Assembly: GCF_005503015.1 (NCBI RefSeq)
Contig: NZ_SCOL01000001.1
Span: 1,612,001 to 1,676,000, forward strand
From: Bacillus sp. E(2018)
GTDB taxonomy: Bacteria; Bacillota; Bacilli; Bacillales; Fictibacillaceae
Reading direction: 5' to 3'
Length of the DNA: 64,000 bases
The notes under the pieces were generated by a model. That model had not been told where the DNA came from and did no database searches. It saw only the letters and a list, made by a program, of their open reading frames with translations. A program made the position numbers and the translations under genes. Shown here piece by piece: positions 1 to 8,953 of the stretch. The first letter of the stretch is position 1. Every line of letters starts with the position of its first letter.

Positions 1-252
1 TATTTTGCATTGTCGATTGCACTTATTGGTATCGCATTATATGTAGCAAAAGGTGGATTTTTTGATTTCATTACGTACAGCTTTAAAAAAGTGGCGCGAT
101 CATTATCAAGACATCCAGAGATCGATGATGTTGTTTCATTTAAGACTAACTTTCAAGTATCAGAGCGAATTAACGTCTCTTATATGAAGTCGTTTTTATA
201 CAGCGGCTTACTTTTAACTTTTATAACAATTGCCGTTGCATATCTCTTGTAA
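1..252 (+). CDS. DUF3899-like small membrane protein, 3' part
   Basis: The reading frame is open from the first base of the window and ends at the TAA at 250-252, so the true start lies upstream. The visible 83 residues contain a hydrophobic segment at the beginning, a short charged loop and a second hydrophobic helix ending in ITIAVAYLL at the C-terminus. This fits a small two-helix inner membrane protein of the DUF3899 type, often found just before trpS in Bacillaceae. The family assignment comes from memory of the gene neighbourhood and the topology. No function is known to me. The trpS promoter overlaps its last codons. Confidence 0.6.
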   Translation, partial: YFALSIALIGIALYVAKGGFFDFITYSFKKVARSLSRHPEIDDVVSFKTNFQVSERINVSYMKSFLYSGLLLTFITIAVAYLL

Positions 253-264
253 TTTGTGTATACT
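236..264 (+). promoter_or_regulatory. Probable sigma-A promoter of trpS
   Basis: TTGCAT at 236-241 and TATACT at 259-264 are separated by 17 bp, a good vegetative promoter. It overlaps the stop codon of the preceding gene and lies just before the T-box leader. Confidence 0.6.
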
Positions 265-270
265 ACAAAA

Positions 271-557
271 AATAAATGTTATATGCGATGAGAAAGAAGA
301 GTACATGATGTGAAGCTCTCAGAGAGCCTGTGGTTGGTGAGAACAGGCAGTGAATCATGATGGAATGGGCTTTTGAGCATTCTGACCGAACCCTTTTATA
401 GTAGGCTCAGGCGTGTAATGTCCGCACGATATAATGGACAGCGTATCGGATCTTTTCCTGTACGTGTTAAAGTGATTTTCTGTGTGTATGAAAATTATAA
501 GGGTGGCACCGCGGTCCATTCGTCCCTTGCATGAGGCGACGAGTGGGCCTTTTTATA
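271..557 (+). promoter_or_regulatory. Tryptophan T-box leader with terminator
   Basis: The canonical T-box core GGGTGGCACCGCGG is at 501-514. It is followed by an intrinsic terminator whose arms GGTCCATTCGTC and GACGAGTGGGCC flank a short loop and end in a T run near 551-555. A long stem I region precedes it, and TGG codons suitable as a Trp specifier lie at 361-363 and 366-368. Uncharged tRNA-Trp would pair with the specifier and the T-box and favour the antiterminator, turning on trpS. Which TGG is the real specifier cannot be decided by eye. Confidence 0.92.
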
Positions 558-584
558 TTGATTTTATAAATAAAGGAGAGATGA

Positions 585-1577
<993 letters not shown>

Positions 1578-1600
1578 TAAAAAGAGTATTAGAACAAACA

Positions 1601-1650
1601 GAAAACCAGCAGAAGTGATTTTTCGATCACCTGCTGGTTTGTTATTTTTT
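1601..1650 (+). terminator. Terminator after trpS
   Basis: A strong hairpin with arms AAACCAGCAG..GTGA and TCAC..CTGCTGGTTT is followed by a T-rich run at 1641-1650. Confidence 0.85.
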
Positions 1651-1670
1651 AGGACTATTTGATTTTGTTC

Positions 1671-2417
1671 TTAGTTCACTTGTGTTCCGTTCTCAAGCTC
1701 CCAAATTTTTTCAAAATACGGCTGTCCTTTTACTAATCGTTCACACATATCCATGTGTTGTTTCGACCATCCGCTCTTTAACTCACAATATAACGCATCC
1801 CAAGCTTCGTCAAAATCCATTCTTTGAATTCTACCGTATTGCTCTGGCATCCACTCTGTGCACCAGTACCTCATCTCAGCGACATTTTTCGTTGAATGAA
1901 GCTGATCTAGAGCCATGAATAACAGTTGCTTCAATTGTCTCTCTTTGCGAGTTAACCCTCGCATGCTGTCTGGATTCGGAGAAAGAATGTGATATTCCTT
2001 ACTTAACTGCTTCTCACTGAACGTATAGACTTTTGTCTCCGTCTGCTCTGCCATCTCAAAAACAAGCTGTTCTTGTCTTGGTATGAGTCTGCTCTTGCGG
2101 ATTGGTATTCTATAACCCATCGTATCTATGATGAGAGATTTTTTTTCATCCGTAATGATAAAGCAATGTTCGAGTTGCACACGTTGGTTGTTCTTTCTGA
2201 CGTAAGCTTTTTGATGTACCTCTTCAAGTAGGGAATCCGGCAGATCATTTAAATCATTTTCGATGTAATGAAAGAGTGTGGATTCTATTTTAATAATTGG
2301 TACTTGATCCAATAGTTCAATATAGTCGTCTTTTCTCCATTCATGAAACTCACAAACGTTATAGCCGTTCTCTTCTCCTTCGAACCAGTTGACCCAAACA
2401 TCACGTAAATATAACAT
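1671..2417 (-). CDS. yjbA: YjbA-family protein (DUF3603)
   Basis: A 248-residue soluble protein with an acidic, aromatic-rich N-terminus ([20 protein letters not shown]) that I recognise as the YjbA/DUF3603 family of Bacillaceae. It has no signal peptide or membrane segment. No biochemical function is known to me for the family. It sits beside trpS as in B. subtilis and is transcribed towards it. The gene appears to stand alone, with about 140 bp separating it from fabF, which is on the same strand but ends in its own terminator. Confidence 0.8.
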   Translation of the reverse strand: MLYLRDVWVNWFEGEENGYNVCEFHEWRKDDYIELLDQVPIIKIESTLFHYIENDLNDLPDSLLEEVHQKAYVRKNNQRVQLEHCFIITDEKKSLIIDTMGYRIPIRKSRLIPRQEQLVFEMAEQTETKVYTFSEKQLSKEYHILSPNPDSMRGLTRKERQLKQLLFMALDQLHSTKNVAEMRYWCTEWMPEQYGRIQRMDFDEAWDALYCELKSGWSKQHMDMCERLVKGQPYFEKIWELENGTQVN

Positions 2418-2512
2418 CTGTACCCCTCACTTCTTTGCCGATTTGTATTTAAAATCAGTATAGTCAGAGGTTGTCCTTTTTATTCTAAATAAAGGTAATT
2501 AACTCGAAGAAT

Positions 2513-2547
2513 GCAAAACCCCGTCTTCATAAGAAAACGGGGTTTGA
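2513..2547 (-). terminator. Terminator after fabF
   Basis: On the minus strand the arms AAACCCCGTTTTC and GAAGACGGGGTTT enclose a small loop and are followed by TTTGC, just 3' of the fabF stop codon. Confidence 0.8.
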
Positions 2548-2554
2548 TCATATA

Positions 2555-3793
2555 CTATTCTTCCATTTTTTTGAACACTAATGATGCATTATGACCACCG
2601 AAACCTAGTGAGTTACTAAGAACAGCTTTCACTTCTGCCTGTCTAGCTGTATTCGGAACATAGTCGAGATCGCACTCTTCGTCTGGTGTTTCATAGTTAA
2701 TCGTAGGAGGAAGAATACTCTCTTGAATCGCTTTTACAGAAAAGATTGCTTCAATTCCACCAGCAGCACCTAACAAGTGTCCTGTCATTGATTTTGTTGA
2801 GCTCACCGGAATCTTATAAGCATGCTCGTTAAACACTGCTTTAATAGCAGCTGTTTCGAACTTATCGTTGTAATCCGTACTAGTACCATGAGCATTAATA
2901 TATGAGATTTCTTCTGGAGCAAGACCGCTATCTTCAACTGCTTGTCTCATTGCACGTGCTCCGCCTTCTCCGCCCGGAGCAGGCTGAGTGATATGATAAG
3001 CATCTCCTGTTGCTCCGTAACCTACGATCTCTGCGTAAATTTTAGCTCCGCGTTTTTTCGCAAATTCGTATTCTTCTAGTACTAAAATTCCAGCTCCTTC
3101 TCCAATGATAAAGCCTGTTCTGTCCTTATCAAACGGACGGCTAGCTGTTTTTGGGTCTGGATTCGTTGAAAGGGCTCCTGCTTGGCAGAATCCTGCTAAT
3201 GCCATGTCTGTAATCGGTGCTTCTGTTCCACCTGTAACCATTACATCTGCATCTCCGCGCTGAATCACTTTGAATGCATCTCCGATTGAGTTTGCACCAG
3301 ATGCACAAGCTGTTACGGTACATGAGTTCATACCTTTTGCACCAATCGTGATCGAAACCTGACCAGATGCCATATCCGGAATCATCATCGGTACGAAGAA
3401 TGGGCTAACACGTCTTACACCTTTTGCTTCAAAAATACGGAATTGTTCTTCATGAGTATCCATACCACCAATTCCAGAACCAATCCATACCCCTACGCGA
3501 GGTGCAATTTCTTCCGTGATATCTAGGTTTGCATCTTTAACAGCCATGATGGATGCTGCAACGGCAAACTGAGTGAAACGATCCATACGGCGTGCTTCTC
3601 TTTTATCCATAAAATCTTCCGGATTAAATTCTGTTGCTTCTGCAGCAACTTTAACCGGAAATTTCTCTTTATCTCTTCTTGTAAGTGGACCTACACCACT
3701 TTGACCTTCAACAATCTTTTTCCATGTTTCTTCTACACTGTTTCCAAGAGGAGTTACGGCTCCTAGACCAGTTACGACTACTCTTTTTTTCAT
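2555..3793 (-). CDS. fabF: 3-oxoacyl-ACP synthase II (KAS II)
   Basis: Condenses malonyl-ACP with acyl-ACP in the elongation cycle of type II fatty acid synthesis. The 412-residue length is normal. The catalytic triad is visible as Cys163 in TACASGANS, His302 in [11 protein letters not shown] and His339 in [12 protein letters not shown]. It follows fabH on the same strand with a gap of about 45 bp and is presumably cotranscribed from the FapR-controlled promoter upstream of fabH. A terminator follows. The fabH-fabF order matches the fabHA-fabF operon of B. subtilis. Confidence 0.97.
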   Translation of the reverse strand: MKKRVVVTGLGAVTPLGNSVEETWKKIVEGQSGVGPLTRRDKEKFPVKVAAEATEFNPEDFMDKREARRMDRFTQFAVAASIMAVKDANLDITEEIAPRVGVWIGSGIGGMDTHEEQFRIFEAKGVRRVSPFFVPMMIPDMASGQVSITIGAKGMNSCTVTACASGANSIGDAFKVIQRGDADVMVTGGTEAPITDMALAGFCQAGALSTNPDPKTASRPFDKDRTGFIIGEGAGILVLEEYEFAKKRGAKIYAEIVGYGATGDAYHITQPAPGGEGGARAMRQAVEDSGLAPEEISYINAHGTSTDYNDKFETAAIKAVFNEHAYKIPVSSTKSMTGHLLGAAGGIEAIFSVKAIQESILPPTINYETPDEECDLDYVPNTARQAEVKAVLSNSLGFGGHNASLVFKKMEE

Positions 3794-3838
3794 TGTAAAA
3801 CCAACTCTCCTTTATACACATTTGCGGTCATTTGATGA

Positions 3839-4771
3839 TTATCTTCCCCAACGAAGTGCTACAGCACCCCAGGTTAAGCCTCCACCAAAGCCAACAAGTA
3901 CGATTGTATGATCTTCTTTTATTCTACCATCTTTTAGTGCTTCTTTTAATGCCATCGGTATGGAAGCTGATGACGTATTACCAAATTTGTCGATCGTCAT
4001 GACCATTTTTTCTTTAGGAAGCTCTAAACGCTCTCGTGAAGCTTCCATGATTCTAATATTCGCTTGATGCGGAATTAAGAAGTCAACGTCTTCTTTAGTC
4101 AAACCTGCTTTATGAACGACATTTAATGAAGTCTCACCCATCTGACGCACGGCAAACTTAAATACTTCTCTGCCGTTCATATGGATAAATTCATCTTGAT
4201 ATAGATGTTTTGCTCCTGTTCCATCTGAACCAAGCTCAAACGAAAGGATGCCTCTACCTTCGCTAACAGAAGAAAGAATAGCCGCTCCAGCACCATCTCC
4301 AAATAATACTGCTGTATTACGATCTTTCCAGTCCGTTATTTTAGATAGCTTTTCAGCACCAACGACTAAAACATTTTTATACGTCCCTGTTTCAATGAAC
4401 TGCTTCCCTACGACCAAACCATAAATAAAACCTGCACATGCAGCACTTACGTCCATACCTACAGCGTTCTTTGCACCTAAGGATTCTTGTAATTGGCATG
4501 CTACTGATGGAAATGGGTTGTCTGGTGTAACCGTCGCTACAACGATAAGATCAATATCTTCTGCAGAGATGCCAGCATCTTTTATCGCTTCTTCCGCTGC
4601 ATATCTAGCCATATGAGACGTTTTTACCGATTTCTCTGCAATTCTACGTTCTACGATTCCTGTTCGAGTTCGAATCCACTCGTCACTAGTATCAACCATT
4701 TTTTCCAGGTCGGAGTTCGCTAGAATTTTTTCAGGGATATAGCTTCCCATCCCTATGATTCCTGCATTCAT
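3839..4771 (-). CDS. fabH: 3-oxoacyl-ACP synthase III (KAS III)
   Basis: Starts fatty acid synthesis by condensing short-chain or branched acyl-CoA with malonyl-ACP. The Cys-His-Asn triad is present at Cys112 (AACAGF), His235 (PHQANIR) and Asn265 (FGNTSSAS). The frame stays open for 37 codons further upstream, but I chose the ATG at 4771. It gives the usual 310 residues beginning [14 protein letters not shown] and has AAAGGGG eight bases before it. The upstream extension encodes a Phe/Lys-rich stretch unlike the family and is really the 5' untranslated region. First gene of the fabH-fabF operon. Confidence 0.96.
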   Translation of the reverse strand: MNAGIIGMGSYIPEKILANSDLEKMVDTSDEWIRTRTGIVERRIAEKSVKTSHMARYAAEEAIKDAGISAEDIDLIVVATVTPDNPFPSVACQLQESLGAKNAVGMDVSAACAGFIYGLVVGKQFIETGTYKNVLVVGAEKLSKITDWKDRNTAVLFGDGAGAAILSSVSEGRGILSFELGSDGTGAKHLYQDEFIHMNGREVFKFAVRQMGETSLNVVHKAGLTKEDVDFLIPHQANIRIMEASRERLELPKEKMVMTIDKFGNTSSASIPMALKEALKDGRIKEDHTIVLVGFGGGLTWGAVALRWGR

Positions 4772-4884
4772 AACATTACCCCTTTGGTTTCGTTTATTTT
4801 TTAAAAAAGGTTTCTTACTCGTTTCGTGAGTAACTTGAAATAACGATTTACTAAAATAAATAAAAAAATGTTTTATAATCAATT

Positions 4885-4930
4885 ATTATGACCTGGTACT
4901 AATTTTATGATATCTCTTATATTTTGTCTA
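4885..4930 (-). promoter_or_regulatory. fabH promoter with FapR operator
   Basis: On the minus strand TAGACA (4925-4930) and TAAAAT (4902-4907) are 17 bp apart. Overlapping the end of the -10 box is ATTAGTACCAGGTCATAAT (4885-4903), a near-palindrome closely matching the known FapR consensus of ATTAGTACC, a short spacer and an inverted half. FapR represses fatty acid genes until malonyl-CoA binds it, so this site places fabH-fabF under malonyl-CoA control. fapR itself is not in the window. Confidence 0.8.
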
Positions 4931-5028
4931 GTTAAAGTTCTTTTCTTTCACCAATATAAGCCGTAGGGCATATCCTGTATGGAAGAAAAATGTAAGTTTA
5001 GTGAAATTGATATTAGGAGTGGTTCAAT

Positions 5029-5328
5029 ATGCATAATCCCCAAGCTAGACAGCAACCGATGTATCCTCCGCAGTTTCCTGGACGTTTTCCAATGGGCCAA
5101 AATCAGCAGCACATGCAGCAAGGTTTTCCACCACCACAACATTTCGGTGGCCCTGGTTACAGAGGTATGCCGGCACCATTTCATCAACCGATGCCTCGAC
5201 CATTTCTACATTCTTTTCGAACGCAGGAAGGCTCTTTAGATTACAATAAAATTTTTTCTGTTATCGACCAATCCGTAAAAGTCGCACAACAGATCTCACC
5301 TATCTTTTCTGCGTTTAAGAAGAAGTAA
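5029..5328 (+). CDS. YppG-like Pro/Gln/Met-rich small protein
   Basis: A 99-residue protein. Its first 60 residues are rich in Pro, Gln, Met, Phe and His (repeated PMP, QPM and FPP patterns), followed by a short conserved-looking tail, LDYNKIFSVIDQSVKVAQQI. The layout resembles YppG-type proteins of Bacillaceae and some spore coat components. The ATG has AGGAGTGG upstream. It lies between comZ and fabH on the opposite strand, the position held by yjzB in B. subtilis, though I cannot claim it is yjzB. Function unknown; the low-complexity head suggests a structural role. Confidence 0.65.
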   Translation: MHNPQARQQPMYPPQFPGRFPMGQNQQHMQQGFPPPQHFGGPGYRGMPAPFHQPMPRPFLHSFRTQEGSLDYNKIFSVIDQSVKVAQQISPIFSAFKKK

Positions 5329-5361
5329 AAAAAGCCAACCCGAGCTGGTTGGCTTTTCTTT
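5329..5361. terminator. Bidirectional terminator between YppG-like gene and comZ
   Basis: AAAAAAGCCAACC and GGTTGGCTTTT form a perfect stem with A and T runs on both sides, serving two converging genes. Confidence 0.85.
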
Positions 5362-5370
5362 GTTTATTTC

Positions 5371-5547
5371 TTATTTTTCTTCTTTTCCAAGTTCGTAAGC
5401 ATCATTCATCACGTTCATTAAGAGCTGAAGCATCGGCTGAACATCTTCCATGCCGATCTCAATTCCTTTTTTCTCTAAAAAAGCTTGTGCTTCTGGCATA
5501 TGCGACATAGCGATCTGCATAAATTTCATGTTGCGTTCTGTATCCAT
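5371..5547 (-). CDS. comZ: ComZ, regulator of comG expression
   Basis: A 58-residue protein starting MDTERNMKFMQIAMSHMPEA. It aligns by eye along its length with B. subtilis ComZ, including the MQIAM..MPEA block, the KKGIE segment and a C-terminal YELGK. In B. subtilis ComZ lowers expression of the comG operon for the DNA-uptake pilus. The ATG is preceded by a GGGAGGCACTT-type ribosome site. In B. subtilis the gene follows med; here no med gene is next to it. It lies convergent with the YppG-like gene across a shared terminator. Placement upstream of fabH supports the identification. Confidence 0.85.
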   Translation of the reverse strand: MDTERNMKFMQIAMSHMPEAQAFLEKKGIEIGMEDVQPMLQLLMNVMNDAYELGKEEK

Positions 5548-5681
5548 CTTTTAAGTGCCTCCCTTACAATATGTACAGAGTTATTAACTCTTATCTATTA
5601 TAAAGAAAAATGTGAGATGGATAAACGTTTTGTTCTTAATTTTCAATCTAACTAAAGGATTAGGATTACAATGGCAAGGGA

Positions 5682-5807
5682 ATTCGTATAATTAATTTGA
5701 GGACTTTCAGGAATAATTTCAGAAATGTTGAAGTTATTTTGACGACTTTTTGCAATAATTCAACCACTTTTTCTAATAAAATGACGAGTCGACATACACC
5801 GACAAAG
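5682..5807. repeat. Degenerate direct repeats with a 21-bp period
   Basis: Units begin at 5682, 5703, 5724, 5745, 5766 and possibly 5787, exactly 21 bp apart. The best units are ACTTTTTGCAATAATT (5745) and ACTTTTTCTAATAAAATG (5766), and the rough consensus is ACTTTTTGNAATAATTTGAC. A frame is open across part of the tract, but its product resembles no protein I know. The 5548-5852 gap otherwise holds only the comZ promoter region and nothing else I recognise. Confidence 0.6.
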
Positions 5808-5849
5808 TTAAGCATCCTATATCTCCTCAAGTATGCCTACTTCAGCTAT

Positions 5850-5883
5850 AAAGAGGCGACCCCAGTAATCTTCAGGTCACCTC
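5850..5883 (-). terminator. Probable terminator after the epimerase-like gene
   Basis: On the minus strand GAGGTGACC and GGTCGCCTC form a stem with one G-T pair, followed by TTTATAG. It lies just 3' of the stop codon. Confidence 0.55.
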
Positions 5884-5888
5884 CATCC

Positions 5889-6800
5889 TTATATCTCCTT
5901 TGAATTCGGCTTTGATTTTTTATTTCGATTCCTAAAATGCATGATCTGTTTCATGATACCTTCTTTTATTTTCGTTTTCGCACGAAATCCGAGTTCAGTT
6001 TCCGCTTTCTCACCTTTAATCCTCATCTTTCTTTTTTCTTTGAATGTTAATTGATCGGCTTTTAATTCAGTCAATCCTTCTAACCATTGGTTCTGGTTGC
6101 CACTACTTATGTTGTAGATTTCATTTTTCGCAGCTGATTTCCCTGCCAAGAATAAAGCTTCAGCGGCGTCATCCACAAAAAGTACATCTTCTGTAACTGA
6201 ATCTTTAGATATTGAATCGTTCCTTTCTTGATCTTGATCTTCTGTTGAGATTACCTGTTGGTAAGTATGATGTTCAGGCTGACCGGGTCCATATACAGTC
6301 GGCAATCTCATGATAACGAACGGAAAATCATGCTGTTCAGCAAGTTGTTTCACGATATTTTCTTCTGTTAGCTTAATAAGACCAAAAAGGGACTCAGGAT
6401 TTTTTGGTGAAGTTTCCAATACATCTCCTTGTCGTTTTCCGTACACATCATAGGATGATACGTAAATCAGCTTCGTTTCACTATTGGCTAACGTTGCAAC
6501 TTTTTTAAGAACAGAGACGTTCCTCTGCACTTCATCTTCTATATTTGCCCATGGTGCTGTTGGCTTAACTGAACAAGCGAGATGAAAAATCACATCACAG
6601 CCATTTGTATGTGGTTCAAGATCCGTTTCATTTATATCATAGGGAAGGTACTTAAATCCGGCATGACGAGCAATGAAATCTATCCGGTCTGGAGATTCTG
6701 CCATATCTATGCCGACGACGTCCACTTCTTCATCCAACAAACGGCTGCACAAATGGTAACCGATAAACCCTGCCGCTCCTGTTACAAATGCCTTTTTCAT
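5889..6800 (-). CDS. NAD(P)-dependent epimerase/dehydratase-like protein
   Basis: A 303-residue extended short-chain dehydrogenase fold. The Rossmann signature is TGAAGFIG at residues 7-14, an acidic residue ends strand 2 (GIDMAE), and VSSYDVYGK supplies the active-site serine region. In place of the catalytic YxxxK there is Phe139-Gly-Leu-Ile-Lys143, so the tyrosine is missing and classic epimerase chemistry is doubtful. A highly charged tail (NRNKKSKPNSKE) ends the protein. It follows the hydrolase-like gene on the same strand, but a terminator lies between them. In B. subtilis the yjaU-yjaV pair lies in this position; I consider equivalence likely but did not test it. Confidence 0.7.
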   Translation of the reverse strand: MKKAFVTGAAGFIGYHLCSRLLDEEVDVVGIDMAESPDRIDFIARHAGFKYLPYDINETDLEPHTNGCDVIFHLACSVKPTAPWANIEDEVQRNVSVLKKVATLANSETKLIYVSSYDVYGKRQGDVLETSPKNPESLFGLIKLTEENIVKQLAEQHDFPFVIMRLPTVYGPGQPEHHTYQQVISTEDQDQERNDSISKDSVTEDVLFVDDAAEALFLAGKSAAKNEIYNISSGNQNQWLEGLTELKADQLTFKEKRKMRIKGEKAETELGFRAKTKIKEGIMKQIMHFRNRNKKSKPNSKEI

Positions 6801-6883
6801 GTAAGAGCCTCCAGTCCATTTTTCTCCTCTTACTATCCTATGGTCTTACCCAAGAGAATACGATACTTTTTTTACACACAAAA

Positions 6884-6912
6884 ACCCCATTACAGAATTC
6901 ACGTAATGAGGT
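6884..6912 (-). terminator. Terminator after the hydrolase-like gene
   Basis: On the minus strand CCTCATTACG and TGTAATGGGG pair, followed by TTTTTG. It sits directly beside the stop codon at 6915. Confidence 0.75.
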
Positions 6913-6914
6913 TT

Positions 6915-7652
6915 TCACAACACTTTTTCATGGTTTTTAAAATATTCTTGAAAGGCCCTCGCCGGATTGAACGTAGCTTCAGGAACATGGATAGAAAGTG
7001 AAATAGGTGCTGCTAATTCTTGTCTTCTCTTCTCATAAGGTCTGCTGTGATCTTTAAAATTAAATGCTACACCGCGTGCCGCATGCCATATTTGAACAGG
7101 TGTAGTCGCTGTCAGCTGATTGGTTTGAGGCAGATTATTAATTAGTGATTCTATATCTTCTTCTGTATTGTAAGCTGATACGATTTCTCGAATCAGACGT
7201 TTGAAAAATAATCGGTTCTGCCTTTCATGATTAAAATGGAGCTGCAAATCAATACATGGATTAATAAATAGACTTGAGCGTATATTTTTTTCCATATCCT
7301 CCATGAGCCGCAGTGCAACAAGTGATCCCATACCCTCTGCGATCAAATGAATATTCGGATTTAAAATTTCATGCTTCATCACATAGTGGTATAGTCGTTT
7401 TGCCAGAATGACTGCTTTCGGACTTCCCCAATGTCTTCCGTATAGATTAGAATAAAAAATGGTATATCCTTGATTTTTGAGGGATTGGATGAGGTTTGCA
7501 CGTTCAGTGTTTTGTTTCCAAAGACTCGTATGCTCATCAACATAATGACTGCAATCACCGATAATCATTACGGCAAAACCGTTCGGCTGCTTTGGTAGGT
7601 GTATAATATTCCATTGATTGTCTATTTGGAAAGTGCGTTTGTCGATACTCAC
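6915..7652 (-). CDS. Alpha/beta-hydrolase-like protein lacking nucleophile serine
   Basis: A 245-residue protein with alpha/beta-hydrolase features: a strand-rich N-terminus, a YGRHWGSPKA segment, and the nucleophile-elbow region HLIAEGMGSLVAL. The usual GxSxG reads AEGMG, with Gly107 where serine should be, so a normal esterase is unlikely. A histidine-bearing C-terminus is present. It lacks a signal peptide. It heads a minus-strand group with the epimerase-like gene; both seem to have lost a key catalytic residue. Position and length fit YjaU-type proteins. Function unknown; binding or a structural role is possible. Confidence 0.6.
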   Translation of the reverse strand: MSIDKRTFQIDNQWNIIHLPKQPNGFAVMIIGDCSHYVDEHTSLWKQNTERANLIQSLKNQGYTIFYSNLYGRHWGSPKAVILAKRLYHYVMKHEILNPNIHLIAEGMGSLVALRLMEDMEKNIRSSLFINPCIDLQLHFNHERQNRLFFKRLIREIVSAYNTEEDIESLINNLPQTNQLTATTPVQIWHAARGVAFNFKDHSRPYEKRRQELAAPISLSIHVPEATFNPARAFQEYFKNHEKVL

Positions 7653-7722
7653 ATTTCTCCCCTCGAATTCGCTTTTCTTAACTAATGTATGCAGGGGAAA
7701 AAAATTAGCTAAAGTTATTTGC

Positions 7723-7833
7723 CTAAGAATTTAGTTCTTTTTTCAGTTGTTCTAACGTTTGCTTTCCTTCTACCGTTAAATTCTTTTCGTCTTGTTCTTC
7801 CAACGCTTTCAATTCTTCTAACTTTTCTTCCAT
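7723..7833 (-). CDS. Small acidic coiled-coil-like protein
   Basis: A 36-residue frame starting MEEKLEELKALEEQ, very rich in Glu, Lys and Leu with heptad-like leucines. The ATG is preceded by GGAGGGATCTTGATT, a strong ribosome site, which is the main reason to call it a gene. It ends at a TAG about 70 bp upstream of the hydrolase-like gene. A longer overlapping frame at 7715-7915 is Arg-rich and lacks such support. I do not recognise a family. Confidence 0.55.
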   Translation of the reverse strand: MEEKLEELKALEEQDEKNLTVEGKQTLEQLKKELNS

Positions 7834-8044
7834 AATCAAGATCCCTCCATGAAAGCCGCATAATGTATGTACCTTCTTCTTCGCATTCATCTTTTATCCT
7901 GTTAAGCTTGAACAATTTATGAAAATTTTTAACATTTAAGGCATATTGGACGATTATTTACATAAAGAATCTTTCCCTTTATCTCAACTTTTGTTACTAT
8001 ACAGAAGGGTAAAGAATTCGTTTACATAAAGAGGTGAATGTGGC

Positions 8045-8224
8045 ATGCGTTATATTTGGACGTTAATCTGGTCTTTATTATTAAGTAATATGATTTTTTA
8101 TGTGCTCGTTTCAATGCAAGGCGGAACATTCGATTTCGTAAAAGCTTGTATTTTTGGAGTAGTGTTTACAGTTATCATTTCTATTCTTGGTGAGTTATTG
8201 CCAGCAAAAAGCGAAGAGATATAA
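8045..8224 (+). CDS. yjzD: YjzD-like small membrane protein (DUF2929)
   Basis: A 59-residue protein beginning MRYIWTLIWSLLLSNMIFYV, followed by a second hydrophobic stretch (ACIFGVVFTVIISILGELL). These are two transmembrane helices with a short loop containing QGGTFD, as in the YjzD/DUF2929 family of Bacillaceae. The ribosome site AAAGAGGTG lies before the ATG. It is convergent with yjzC across a shared terminator, and these two genes are also neighbours in B. subtilis. Function unknown. Confidence 0.8.
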   Translation: MRYIWTLIWSLLLSNMIFYVLVSMQGGTFDFVKACIFGVVFTVIISILGELLPAKSEEI

Positions 8225-8225
8225 A

Positions 8226-8260
8226 TAAAAACCCGGTCTATATGCCGGGTTTTTATTTTT
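8226..8260. terminator. Bidirectional terminator between yjzD and yjzC
   Basis: AAAAACCCGG and CCGGGTTTTT form a strong stem with A and T runs on both sides. Confidence 0.85.
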
Positions 8261-8261
8261 G

Positions 8262-8441
8262 CTATGGCTTTCGTTTATATGTCCAAACTCTGTTATGATT
8301 CGTTGTTTCTGGAAATCGATCACCTGCTGATAAATGAACCTGCTGCGGATCATTTACCATGCTCCCTGTTTCACCGATTTCTACATACATCCCGTTATTT
8401 GGTGCTTTCTGACCGTGTTTAAAATGCTTATTCTGCCCCAT
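8262..8441 (-). CDS. yjzC: YjzC family protein
   Basis: A 59-residue hydrophilic protein beginning MGQNKHFKHGQKAPNNGMYV. It has the KxGQKAPxxGxYxEIG pattern and an LSAGDRFPET segment seen in YjzC-type proteins. The ATG is preceded by AAGGAGGGTACATCAACAT. The gene is too short for many gene finders but is well supported by codon pattern, ribosome site and synteny with yjzD. The molecular role is not known to me. Confidence 0.8.
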   Translation of the reverse strand: MGQNKHFKHGQKAPNNGMYVEIGETGSMVNDPQQVHLSAGDRFPETTNHNRVWTYKRKP

Positions 8442-8531
8442 ATGTTGATGTACCCTCCTTTCTTATATAGGTTACCCGCGCTCTCTTTGATAACTCTTGC
8501 TAAAAAAAGAAGGATTCCATCAAAATTTCCC

Positions 8532-8855
8532 TTAAAACGCCCCGTTTACTCCTGCCACTGCGTGAAGTGGAAACATACATCGATAGAGCTGATATCCCCT
8601 TACATCATACTGCGCTTCAGGATTTCGATTTTCTTGCGTTTCTTCTACATATGGTATGGCAAAATAGACGTTTTGCTGGTCGACATATTCAATAAAACCT
8701 GTATATGTTGCACCATCCATCAACATTAATTGCACATGCTGATTTTTGTTTTTTAGGCATGTTTTATACATTTTTTTAATGGGAGAACGACCCATTCCTG
8801 CCGATTGTCCACCGAAATTTTGTGATGCTCCATATGGATATGGTTGTGGATACAT
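8532..8855 (-). CDS. Small protein with Sm-like core, possibly spore-related
   Basis: A 107-residue protein. The start at 8855 (MYPQPYPYGASQ) follows AGAAGGAGGGGGTAAT; an in-frame start seven codons earlier lies inside that ribosome site and was not chosen. The N-terminal 30 residues are Pro/Tyr/Gly/Gln-rich, like spore coat proteins. The middle, VQLMLMDGATYTGFIEYVD, looks like a bent beta-sheet such as an Sm/LSm fold, and the C-terminus is FPLHAVAGVNGAF. I do not recognise the family. Either a coat-associated protein or a nucleic-acid-binding Sm-like protein is possible, both as inference. Confidence 0.6.
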   Translation of the reverse strand: MYPQPYPYGASQNFGGQSAGMGRSPIKKMYKTCLKNKNQHVQLMLMDGATYTGFIEYVDQQNVYFAIPYVEETQENRNPEAQYDVRGYQLYRCMFPLHAVAGVNGAF

Positions 8856-8953
8856 ATTACCCCCTCCTTCTACCACATCCTATTCAAAGAAAAAGAAGAT
8901 GGTACATTTATCTATAAACCGATATTCTAACTTCTGAAGGGAATGAGAAAAGC

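Noticed and set aside
4772-4882. Longer FabH with 37 extra residues
   Set aside because: The extension runs over the leader and close to the FapR site, while the 4771 ATG has a good ribosome site and gives the family length.
5697-5903. A 68-residue open frame across the 5.7 kb repeat tract
   Set aside because: It follows the repeats, has no ribosome site and its product is a Ser/Thr/Phe-rich translation of AT-rich repeats.
7715-7915. Arg-rich 66-residue minus-strand frame
   Set aside because: It overlaps the better-supported 36-residue gene in another frame, with no good ribosome site for its own start.
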